A DNA stretch of 12,256 nucleotides, from contig JAOBJR010000092.1 of assembly GCA_025728395.1 (NCBI GenBank), positions 1 to 12,256 of the forward strand, written 5' to 3'. Position numbers and translations under genes: made by a program. Below are positions 5,205 to 12,256 of this stretch, one piece after another. Position 1 is the first letter of the stretch. Every line of letters begins with the position of its first letter. The notes under the pieces were generated by a model. The model was given only the letters and a program-made list of their open reading frames with translations. It was not told the origin of the DNA and made no database searches. The stretch is from Candidatus Lightella neohaematopini. Lineage in GTDB: Bacteria; Pseudomonadota; Gammaproteobacteria; Enterobacterales; Enterobacteriaceae.

Positions 5205-7678
5205 ATTACGTTTTCTATACGTTGTAATTTAACTAATGTTTCATTTTGTTTAACTCTTGTTAACACAACTCCTTGAGTATTGCGACTAATAATACTAACT
5301 TCAGAAACACGAGTACGTGATAGTTTACCATTACTAGTAATCATAACAATTTGATCTTCATTGTTAACTTGCACAGCACCTATAACTTTACCATTTCTTG
5401 AATTTACTTTAATTGATATAACTCCTTTAGTAGCTCTAGATTTAGTAGGATATTCAATTTGATTTGTTCGTTTTCCATAACCATTTTGTGTAACAGTTAA
5501 TATTGCACCATCACCATTAGGTATTATTAATGAAACTACTTTATCATTTTTAGACAAATTAATACCTTTTACACCTATAGTAGATCTTCCTATATTTCTA
5601 ACTTGGGTTTCCGGGAATCTAACAACTTTACCATAAGATGAAAATAACATTACATCATTATTACCATTAGTTAGACTTACTCCTATTAATTCATCACCCT
5701 GATTTAAATTTATTGCTATGATTCCTGTACTTCGTAAATTACTAAATTCCTTTAACATAGTTTTTTTAACTATTCCATTAGCAGTTGCCATTAGTACATA
5801 ATATTCATAATTATATTCTTTTAATGGTAAAATAGTAGTTATTCGTTCATTTAATTCTAATGGTAATAAATTTACTATTGGTCTACCTCTAGAATCACTA
5901 CTAAATTCTGGTAGTTGATGAACTTTCATATGATATACTCTACCTATACTAGAAAATAATAGTATTGTATCATGAGTATTAGCAACTAGTAGACAACTAA
6001 TAAAATCTTTTTCTTTTATAACAGTAGCTAATTTTCCTTTACTACCTCTTTTATTTGTAGAATAATAAGTTAATGGTTGATATTTTACATAGCCATAATA
6101 AGATAAAGTAACTAAAACATCTTCTTGATTTATAAAATCTTCAGTTTTCATACTTACTATACTATCTAAAATTATAGTTCTTCTTTTATCATGATATTGT
6201 TTCTTTATTTCATTTAAATCATTACTAATAACTAGCATTAATTTCTTTGGATCTTTTTTGATGCTGTATAAATTTTTTATCAATAATAGGGTTTTATCAT
6301 AATCATTAACTAATTTTGTCTTTTCTAACTTAGTTAATCTACTCAAACGTAAATCTAATATGTACTTAGCTTGTTTTTTAGTTAAAATATATCTATTATC
6401 ATTAGTATTTTTTTTAATAAAAAAATTACATTTCCATGATTGATTAATTAAGATATTAATTGCATCACTATTAGTATTAGACTTTTTAATAATATTAATA
6501 ATTAAATTAATATTAAACACTACTATAATCATTGCTTCCAAAAAACTAATTGTATTATAAGCTTGCTGTAATTCAAAATTTATTCTTCTAGTAATAATTT
6601 CACGTCTATGATCTATAAAAATAGATATCATATCTTTTAAAGACATTATTTTTGGTTTACCTTGATACAAAGCAACCATATTAATACCAAATGATGTTTG
6701 TAATTGTGTTAAAGAATATAAGTTATTTAATACTATTTGACTACTATTATCTCTTTTTATTTCAATTACTATACGCATACCATCTTTATCTGATTCATCA
6801 CGTAAATTATTAATACCATCTATTTTTTTTTCTTTCACTAATTCAGTAATCTTTTCAATTAAACGAGTTTTATTGACTTGATAAGGTATTTCATGTATAA
6901 TTATATTTTCTTTACCAGTTTTACTATCTAATTCTACATTTGCTTTTGCTTTAATATATATAATTCCTCTACCAGTACGATATGCATTAATAATACCTTG
7001 TTTTCCATTAATAATACCAGCTGTAGGAAAATCTGGGCCTGGAATATATTTTATTAAATCTTCATTAGAAATATTTTCATTGTTAATATAAGCTAAACAT
7101 CCATTAATTACTTCAGAAATATTATGAGGTGGAATATTAGTTGCCATACCAACAGCTATACCTGAAGATCCATTAATTAATAAGTTAGGTATTCTAGTTG
7201 GCATAACTTTAGGAAGTTTTTCTGTATTATCATAGTTATATATAAAATCAACAGTATCTTTCTCTATATCAGTTAATAGTTCACTAGCTAATTTAGTCAT
7301 ACGAATTTCAGTATATCTCATAGCTGCTGCTGAATCACCATCTACTGATCCAAAATTACCTTGTCCATCTATTAATAAATAACGTAAAGAAAATGACTGT
7401 GCCATGCGTACTATAGTATCATATACAGCAATATCACCATGAGGATGATACTTACCAATTACATCACCAACAATGCGAGCAGATTTTTTGTATGGTTTAT
7501 TATACATATTGCTTAACTTATACATAGCAAACAATATTCTACGATGTACTGGTTTTAATCCATCTCTAGCATCTGGTAAAGCCCTACTAATAATAACTGA
7601 CATAGCATAATTTAAATAAGAACTTTTTAATTCTTCTTCGATACTAATTTTTATAAGTTTATTATTAGAATTCGACAT
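5192..7678 (-). CDS. gyrA: DNA gyrase subunit A
   Basis: GyrA is the DNA-cleaving subunit of gyrase, which with GyrB introduces negative supercoils using ATP. The start at 7678 gives 828 residues. An ATG two codons earlier (7684) would leave only two bases after the AAGGA site, while 7678 leaves eight and gives E. coli numbering for key residues. Visible are the N-terminal IEEELKSSYLNYAMSVI, DGLKPVHRR, the catalytic Tyr122 in AAAMRYTEIR, and the IPGPDFPTAG and DESDKDGMRIVIE blocks. The C-terminal pinwheel domain has repeated blades such as GRVYHMKVHQLPE and ATQNGYGKRT. The quinolone-resistance segment reads HPHGDIAVYD, with Ile at position 83 where E. coli has Ser; Asp87 is kept. The GyrA box reads NKRGSKG instead of QRRGGKG. 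The acidic tail of the E. coli protein (875 aa) is absent and part of the coiled-coil region is shorter. gyrB is not in the window. Confidence 0.97.
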   Translation of the reverse strand: MSNSNNKLIKISIEEELKSSYLNYAMSVIISRALPDARDGLKPVHRRILFAMYKLSNMYNKPYKKSARIVGDVIGKYHPHGDIAVYDTIVRMAQSFSLRYLLIDGQGNFGSVDGDSAAAMRYTEIRMTKLASELLTDIEKDTVDFIYNYDNTEKLPKVMPTRIPNLLINGSSGIAVGMATNIPPHNISEVINGCLAYINNENISNEDLIKYIPGPDFPTAGIINGKQGIINAYRTGRGIIYIKAKANVELDSKTGKENIIIHEIPYQVNKTRLIEKITELVKEKKIDGINNLRDESDKDGMRIVIEIKRDNSSQIVLNNLYSLTQLQTSFGINMVALYQGKPKIMSLKDMISIFIDHRREIITRRINFELQQAYNTISFLEAMIIVVFNINLIINIIKKSNTNSDAINILINQSWKCNFFIKKNTNDNRYILTKKQAKYILDLRLSRLTKLEKTKLVNDYDKTLLLIKNLYSIKKDPKKLMLVISNDLNEIKKQYHDKRRTIILDSIVSMKTEDFINQEDVLVTLSYYGYVKYQPLTYYSTNKRGSKGKLATVIKEKDFISCLLVANTHDTILLFSSIGRVYHMKVHQLPEFSSDSRGRPIVNLLPLELNERITTILPLKEYNYEYYVLMATANGIVKKTMLKEFSNLRSTGIIAINLNQGDELIGVSLTNGNNDVMLFSSYGKVVRFPETQVRNIGRSTIGVKGINLSKNDKVVSLIIPNGDGAILTVTQNGYGKRTNQIEYPTKSRATKGVISIKVNSRNGKVIGAVQVNNEDQIVMITSNGKLSRTRVSEVSIISRNTQGVVLTRVKQNETLVKLQRIENVILKN

Positions 7679-7686
7679 AAACATAA

Positions 7687-7691
7687 TCCTT
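7687..7691 (-). promoter_or_regulatory. Shine-Dalgarno site that decides the gyrA start
   Basis: AAGGA on the minus strand is eight bases before the ATG at 7678 and only two before the in-frame ATG at 7684. Standard spacing selects 7678, which also makes the protein begin MSNSNN and aligns it residue for residue with E. coli GyrA through Tyr122. Confidence 0.65.
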
Positions 7692-7809
7692 AATATCTTA
7701 ATTAATTATTAATCTTTATTTTAATATAAATATTATATTAAAAATTAAATATAATATGTTATATTAATTTTACAAAAATTACATTTAAAATATTAGTACA
7801 ATAATTTAT

Positions 7810-8517
7810 ATGTTTAATAATTATAAAAATTATAATAATGCAAATATATTTAATTATAATATTAATGATTGGTGGAATATCAATGGTAATTTTAGATTAT
7901 TACATAAAATTAATCCTATACGTTTGCATTACATTATAACGAATGTAGGTGATTTAAATAATAAAAATATACTAGATGTTGGATGTGGTGGTGGTATTTT
8001 ATCAGAAAGTATGGCATTAGAAGGTGCAAATGTTACTGGTATAGATATTAGTAGTAAATTAATTAATATAGCTAAATCTCATATGGATATTAATAAATTA
8101 AAAATAAACTATATTCAACAAACTATCGAAGAACATACTAATTATCATAAAAATAAGTATGATATTATTACTTGTATGGAAGTATTAGAACATATAAATC
8201 AACCAATTAAATTAATTAATCAATGTTCTAAATTAGTTAAACCTGGAGGAAAAGTATTTTTTTCTACAATAAATCGTAATCTTAAATCTTGGTTATTTGT
8301 AATTTTAATAGCAGAAAATATATTAAATTTTATACCTAAGGGTACACATAATTTTAATAAATTAATCAAACCATCTGAATTACTTAGTTGGATAGATAAA
8401 ACAACATTGTATGAAAAAGGAATTATAGGGATAAAATATAATCCATTAACTAATAATTTTTACTTATCGAAAAATATTAACATTAATTATATAGTTTATA
8501 CAATACGTCAGTACTAA
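7810..8517 (+). CDS. ubiG: Ubiquinone biosynthesis O-methyltransferase UbiG
   Basis: UbiG carries out both O-methylation steps of ubiquinone synthesis, using S-adenosylmethionine, at the inner face of the membrane. The protein has 235 residues against 240 in E. coli. Visible features are WWNINGNFRLLHKINPIRL (residues 21-39), the SAM motif I LDVGCGGGILSESMA (55-69), the acidic motif II GID (78-80), TCMEVLEH (121-128), the LVKPGG loop (142-147) with FFSTINRN, and the region around PKGTHNF that in E. coli UbiG contacts membrane lipid. The C-terminal YNPLTNNFYLS is conserved. No clear ribosome binding site; the ATG at 7810 is chosen because the N-terminus then has near-family length. It is divergent from gyrA across 131 bp, as in E. 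coli. nrdA follows after 74 bp; in E. coli yfaL lies in that gap. Confidence 0.95.
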   Translation: MFNNYKNYNNANIFNYNINDWWNINGNFRLLHKINPIRLHYIITNVGDLNNKNILDVGCGGGILSESMALEGANVTGIDISSKLINIAKSHMDINKLKINYIQQTIEEHTNYHKNKYDIITCMEVLEHINQPIKLINQCSKLVKPGGKVFFSTINRNLKSWLFVILIAENILNFIPKGTHNFNKLIKPSELLSWIDKTTLYEKGIIGIKYNPLTNNFYLSKNININYIVYTIRQY

Positions 8518-8591
8518 TATTTATCTATTTAAGTAATTAATAATTTATAAAATATTAAAATAATTAAATAATTTATATAATTAATTATATT

Positions 8592-10859
8592 ATGTTAGTA
8601 ATTAAACGAAATGGTAATAAAGAACGTATTAATTTTAATAAAATTAAAAGAGTTATCAATAGAGCATCTATTGGATTAAATAATATTTCCATAAAAAAAA
8701 TAGAGTATTATTCTTATACACAATTATACAATGGTATTAAAACCATTGATATTCACGAAATTTTAACTAAAGTAACTGCTGATTTAATATCTTATAAATA
8801 TCCTGATTATCAGTATTTAGCGGCAAGATTAGTAATGTTTAACTTAAGAAAAAAAGCATATGGTAAATTTAATCCACCTAAATTATATGACCATGTTGTA
8901 AATTTAATTAACTTAGGTAAATATGATAAAAAAATTATCGATTATTATGATATAAATGAATTTGAATATATGAATAACTTTATAGATCATTATCGTGATA
9001 TGAACTTTTCTTATGTAGCAATGAAACAATTAGAAAATAAATATTTAGTACAAAATAGAGTTACTGGTAAAATATATGAAAGTGCACAATTTTTATATAT
9101 TCTTATAGCTGCTTGTTTATTTTCTAATTATAATAAAAAAAATCGTTTAGATTATATAAAAAAATTTTATGATGCAATATCTACATTTAAAATTTCTTTA
9201 CCTACACCAATTATGTCTGGTGTACGTACACCAACAAAACAATTTAGTTCATGTGTACTAATTGAATGCAATGATAGTATTAACTCAATTAACGCAACAT
9301 CTAGTATAATTATAAAATATATATCACAAAGAGCTGGTATAGGTATAAATGCTGGTCGAATAAGAGCTGTAGGTAGTCCTATTAGAGGAGGAGAAACGTT
9401 TCATACTGGTTGTGTGCCATTTTATAAACATTTTCAAACAGCAGTTAAATCTTGTTCACAAGGAGGTGTAAGAGGCGGAGCTGCTACTATTTTTTATCCT
9501 ATTTGGCACTTAGAGATAGAAAACTTATTAGTTTTGAAAAATAATAGAGGTATTGAAACTAATAGAGTAAGACATATAGACTATGGCGTGCAATTAAACA
9601 AATTAATGTATCAAAGGTTAATTGATGATAAGCATATAACTTTATTTAGTCCTTCTGATGTTCCAGATTTATATAATGCATTTTTTTCTGATCAAAAAAA
9701 ATTTAAATATTTGTATGAGAAATACGAAAAAAATAAAAAAATTCGTCATGGTTACATCAAAGCTAGAGAATTATTTTCTTTAATGATGCAAGAAAGAACA
9801 TCTACTGGTAGAATATACATACAGCATGTTGATCATTGTAACACTCATAGTTCATTTAATCCAAAAATTGCTCCAATTAGGCAATCTAATTTATGTTTAG
9901 AAATAGTTTTACCAACTAAACCATTAGAAGATATATATGATAGTAATGGTGAAGTAGCATTATGTACTTTATCAGCATTTAATTTAGGAGAAATACGAGA
10001 TTTAAATGATTTTAGCGAATTATCAGTATTAATTGTCCGTGCATTAGATGAATTAATAGATTATCAACATTATTTAATTCCTGCAGCAAAGATTAGTGCT
10101 ATAAATAGAAGATCATTAGGTATTGGGGTAATCAATTTTGCATATTATTTAGCAAAAAACGGTGTTCGTTATTCTGATGGTAGTGCTAACAAATTAACAC
10201 ATCGTACATTTGAAGCTATACAATATTTTTTGCTAAAAGCATCTTGTGATTTAGCAAAAGAAAAAGGTATGTGTTCCTGGTTTAATGAAACAAATTATTA
10301 TAATGGTATTTTACCTATAGATACTTATAAAAAAGATGTAGATAATATAGTTAATGAACCATTATATTATAACTGGGAAGAATTACGTAAAAATATTAAA
10401 AAATATGGTTTAAGAAATTCTTCTTTATCTGCTATCATGCCATCTGAAACTTCTTCACAAATTTCAAATGCTACTAATGGAATAGAGCCACCAAGAGGTT
10501 TTGTTACGATTAAAGTATCAAAAGATGGTATACTAAAACAAGTTATACCTGAAGCAGTTAAATTACATAATGCTTATGAGTTATTATGGAATTTACCTAA
10601 TAATTATGGTTATTTAAAATTAGTGAGTATTATGCAAAAATTTATTGATCAGTCAATTTCTACTAATACTAATTATGATCCTAGTAAATTTTTATCTGGA
10701 AAAATACCTATGCAACAATTAATAAAAGATCTATTAATTTCTTATAAACTAGGAATAAAAACCTTATACTATCAGAATACACGTGATAATAACATAAATA
10801 TTTTAAATCAAACATTAACAAATAATAATGATTGTGATAGTGGTGCTTGTAAAATTTAA
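8592..10859 (+). CDS. nrdA: Class Ia ribonucleoside-diphosphate reductase, alpha subunit
   Basis: NrdA is the catalytic subunit of aerobic ribonucleotide reductase and makes deoxyribonucleoside diphosphates for DNA synthesis. The protein has 755 residues against 761 in E. coli. The N-terminal ATP-cone (about residues 1-95, opening with VIKRNG...ERI) is complete, so overall activity control by ATP/dATP should be retained. Active-site residues are all in place: redox cysteines C221 and C458, radical cysteine C435, N433 and E437 (in SNLCLEI), the radical-transfer pair Y726-Y727 (in TLYYQNTRD), and the C-terminal shuttle pair C748/C753 in CDSGACKI, which thioredoxin or glutaredoxin re-reduces. 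There is no ribosome binding site of note. nrdB follows after 26 bp and the pair is surely one operon. No NrdR or DnaA box could be recognised upstream. Confidence 0.98.
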   Translation: MLVIKRNGNKERINFNKIKRVINRASIGLNNISIKKIEYYSYTQLYNGIKTIDIHEILTKVTADLISYKYPDYQYLAARLVMFNLRKKAYGKFNPPKLYDHVVNLINLGKYDKKIIDYYDINEFEYMNNFIDHYRDMNFSYVAMKQLENKYLVQNRVTGKIYESAQFLYILIAACLFSNYNKKNRLDYIKKFYDAISTFKISLPTPIMSGVRTPTKQFSSCVLIECNDSINSINATSSIIIKYISQRAGIGINAGRIRAVGSPIRGGETFHTGCVPFYKHFQTAVKSCSQGGVRGGAATIFYPIWHLEIENLLVLKNNRGIETNRVRHIDYGVQLNKLMYQRLIDDKHITLFSPSDVPDLYNAFFSDQKKFKYLYEKYEKNKKIRHGYIKARELFSLMMQERTSTGRIYIQHVDHCNTHSSFNPKIAPIRQSNLCLEIVLPTKPLEDIYDSNGEVALCTLSAFNLGEIRDLNDFSELSVLIVRALDELIDYQHYLIPAAKISAINRRSLGIGVINFAYYLAKNGVRYSDGSANKLTHRTFEAIQYFLLKASCDLAKEKGMCSWFNETNYYNGILPIDTYKKDVDNIVNEPLYYNWEELRKNIKKYGLRNSSLSAIMPSETSSQISNATNGIEPPRGFVTIKVSKDGILKQVIPEAVKLHNAYELLWNLPNNYGYLKLVSIMQKFIDQSISTNTNYDPSKFLSGKIPMQQLIKDLLISYKLGIKTLYYQNTRDNNINILNQTLTNNNDCDSGACKI

Positions 10860-10885
10860 AGATTAATATATTAGGTAAATAAATT

Positions 10886-12016
10886 ATGTTATACACAACA
10901 TTTTCTCAATTAAAAAATAATCAATTAGCAGAACCAATGTTCTTTGGTCAACCTGTTAATATCTCTAGATTTGATCAACAAAAATATATTTTTTTTGAAA
11001 AATTAATTGAAAAACAATTATCTTTTTTTTGGAGACCTGAAGAAATTGATATTTCTCGTGATAGAATAGATTATTTAACTTTATCGGAAAAAGAAAAACA
11101 TATTTTTCTTAGTAATTTAAAATATCAAACATTATTAGACTCTATACAAAGTCGTAGCCCTACTATCTCTTTATTACCAATCATATCAATTCCAGAATTA
11201 GAAACATGGGTAGAAACATGGTCATTTTATGAAACTATTCATTCTAGATCGTATACGCATATTATTAGAAATATTGTTAATGATCCATCGTTAATCTTTG
11301 ATAATATTATATCTAATAAAGAAATCTTGAAGAGATCTAAAAATATTGTATTTTATTATGATGAATTAATTAATTTTGTTAATCATTATAATTTATTAGG
11401 TACTGGTATACATTATATTAATGGTAATAAGATAACAATTAATTTAAGAACCTTAAAAGAAAAATTATATTTATGTTTAATTAGTATATGTGCTTTAGAA
11501 TCAATTAGATTTTATGTTAGTTTTGCTTGTGCTTTTGCATTTGCTGAAAGAAAATTAATGGAAGGTAATGCAAAAATAATTAGACTTATTGCACGAGATG
11601 AAGCATTACATGTTACTGGAACACAATATATAATAAATTTAATTCATTCTGGTGAAGATGATCAAGAAATGTCTGATATTGCTTATAACTGTAAAGAAAA
11701 AAGTAATAATTTATTTTTGTTAGTAGCTCAACAAGAAAAAGAATGGGTAAATTATTTATTTTGTAAGGGTAATATAATTGGATTAAATACAGAAATATTA
11801 TGTCAGTATATTGAATATATTACTAATATTAGAATGAAAGCTATTGGTTTTAAACCAATATTTAATATTAATTATAATCCAATTCCATGGATTAACAATT
11901 GGTTAATATCAGATAATGTACAAATGGCTCCACAAGAAGTAGAAGTTGGTTCATATTTAGTAGGACAAATAGATTCTACAATTAATTATAAAGAATTAAA
12001 TAATTTTAAGTTATAA
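10886..12016 (+). CDS. nrdB: Class Ia ribonucleoside-diphosphate reductase, beta subunit
   Basis: NrdB houses the diferric-tyrosyl radical cofactor that starts each NrdA reaction. Length is 376 residues, equal to E. coli. All six iron ligands are present (numbered with Met1): D85 (KYQTLLDS), E116 and H119 (ETIHSRSY), E205, E239 and H242 (RDEALH). The radical tyrosine is Y123, and W49 of the radical path is kept in FFWRPEE. The C-terminal peptide ends SYLVGQ...NNFKL, the part that docks on NrdA. AGG at 10873-10875, ten bases before ATG, may serve as ribosome binding site. yfaE starts 10 bp after the stop, so nrdA-nrdB-yfaE is a tight operon. No residue loss or frame damage was found. Confidence 0.98.
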   Translation: MLYTTFSQLKNNQLAEPMFFGQPVNISRFDQQKYIFFEKLIEKQLSFFWRPEEIDISRDRIDYLTLSEKEKHIFLSNLKYQTLLDSIQSRSPTISLLPIISIPELETWVETWSFYETIHSRSYTHIIRNIVNDPSLIFDNIISNKEILKRSKNIVFYYDELINFVNHYNLLGTGIHYINGNKITINLRTLKEKLYLCLISICALESIRFYVSFACAFAFAERKLMEGNAKIIRLIARDEALHVTGTQYIINLIHSGEDDQEMSDIAYNCKEKSNNLFLLVAQQEKEWVNYLFCKGNIIGLNTEILCQYIEYITNIRMKAIGFKPIFNINYNPIPWINNWLISDNVQMAPQEVEVGSYLVGQIDSTINYKELNNFKL

Positions 12017-12026
12017 AAATTTAATA

Positions 12027-12256
12027 ATGATTTATAAAGTACATTTATATTCTAGTAATATATTATTATATTCATATAAAGAACATTTTTCTTTATTATA
12101 TACATTAGAAATAAACAATATTAATATTCAATATCAATGTAAATTAGGTCAATGTGGTCTATGTAAATTAAAATTACTAATAGGAAAAGTAAAATATTTA
12201 AAAACACCAACTATCTTTATCCAAAAAAATGAAATTTTACCATGTGTTTGTACACC
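12027..12256 (+). CDS. yfaE: 2Fe-2S ferredoxin YfaE, 3'-truncated by window edge
   Basis: YfaE is the small ferredoxin that supplies electrons to build and repair the diferric-tyrosyl cofactor of NrdB. The frame opens at ATG 12027 and is still open at the window end after 76 codons; E. coli YfaE has 84. The plant-type ferredoxin cluster motif is clear: YQCKLGQCGLCKLKL gives the C-x4-C-x2-C ligands, and LPCVC supplies the fourth. The preceding I-LPC context (NEILPCVC) matches the E. coli GEILPCCC. It follows nrdB with a 10-bp gap and no clear ribosome binding site, which suggests translation coupled to nrdB. The N-terminal half is diverged, as expected for this fast-changing gene. Confidence 0.92.
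   Translation, partial: MIYKVHLYSSNILLYSYKEHFSLLYTLEINNINIQYQCKLGQCGLCKLKLLIGKVKYLKTPTIFIQKNEILPCVCT

Noticed and set aside
7679..7809. Promoters for gyrA and ubiG in the divergent spacer
   Set aside because: Several TATAAT-like strings exist on both strands but none has a convincing -35 box at 16-18 bp, so no specific promoter can be supported.
10708..10896. A 62-codon open frame on the minus strand over the nrdA-nrdB junction
   Set aside because: It is antisense to the conserved NrdA C-terminus and the nrdB start, with composition typical of a shadow frame and no ribosome binding site of note.
1..12256. CRISPR arrays, insertion sequences, phage or toxin-antitoxin genes, secondary-metabolite genes
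   Set aside because: No evenly spaced direct repeats, transposase motifs, terminal repeats or accessory gene families were seen; apart from the DUF1820 gene, every gene found has a recognisable housekeeping-type family.

Overview
The window looks like a piece of a reduced, very AT-rich gammaproteobacterial genome. By eye G+C is roughly a fifth. Codons are strongly A/T-ending, Asn/Ile/Lys/Tyr are over-represented, intergenic DNA is almost pure A/T, and no stop codon is TGA. The proteins are nonetheless close to Escherichia coli in length and motif order: MarC is 221 aa, NrdB 376 aa, PitA 498 aa, and L25 is the short single-domain form. The order gyrA(-) ubiG(+) nrdA nrdB yfaE is the E. coli order without yfaL. 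This fits a heritable insect endosymbiont of the Enterobacterales or a near relative. A flgN-like gene beside ubiG at this base composition recalls symbionts that keep flagellar genes, such as Wigglesworthia, but the species cannot be fixed from this window. No mobile elements, CRISPR arrays, phage genes, tRNAs or rRNAs were found.

Layout. (1) Left edge to about 840: the 3' part of rsmD (16S rRNA guanine-N2 methyltransferase), convergent with a small DUF1820 gene of unknown function. (2) 839-1379: a 541-bp gene-free spacer between the divergent DUF1820 and pitA genes, holding two inverted-repeat structures. (3) 1380-5179: five genes on the + strand: pitA (phosphate transport), marC (membrane protein), a short flgN-like gene (flagellar hook-filament chaperone family), sodA (Mn superoxide dismutase) and rplY (ribosomal protein L25). 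(4) 5192-7678: gyrA on the - strand, convergent with rplY; a near-perfect hairpin at 5171-5204 contains both stop codons. (5) 7810 to the right edge: ubiG (ubiquinone synthesis), then nrdA-nrdB-yfaE, a complete aerobic class Ia ribonucleotide reductase with the ferredoxin that maintains its cofactor. yfaE runs off the edge.

Together these are housekeeping functions: DNA topology, dNTP supply, ribosome modification and structure, respiratory quinone, oxygen defence and phosphate uptake. UbiG, SodA and the oxygen-requiring class Ia reductase together point to an aerobic life. No multi-gene novel system is visible. The points most worth a second look are a Ser83-to-Ile change in the quinolone-resistance region of GyrA, a degenerate GyrA box, a FlgN-like protein lacking the C-terminal tail of its family, an intact DUF1820 gene in an otherwise E. 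coli-like gene set, and the structured 541-bp spacer.
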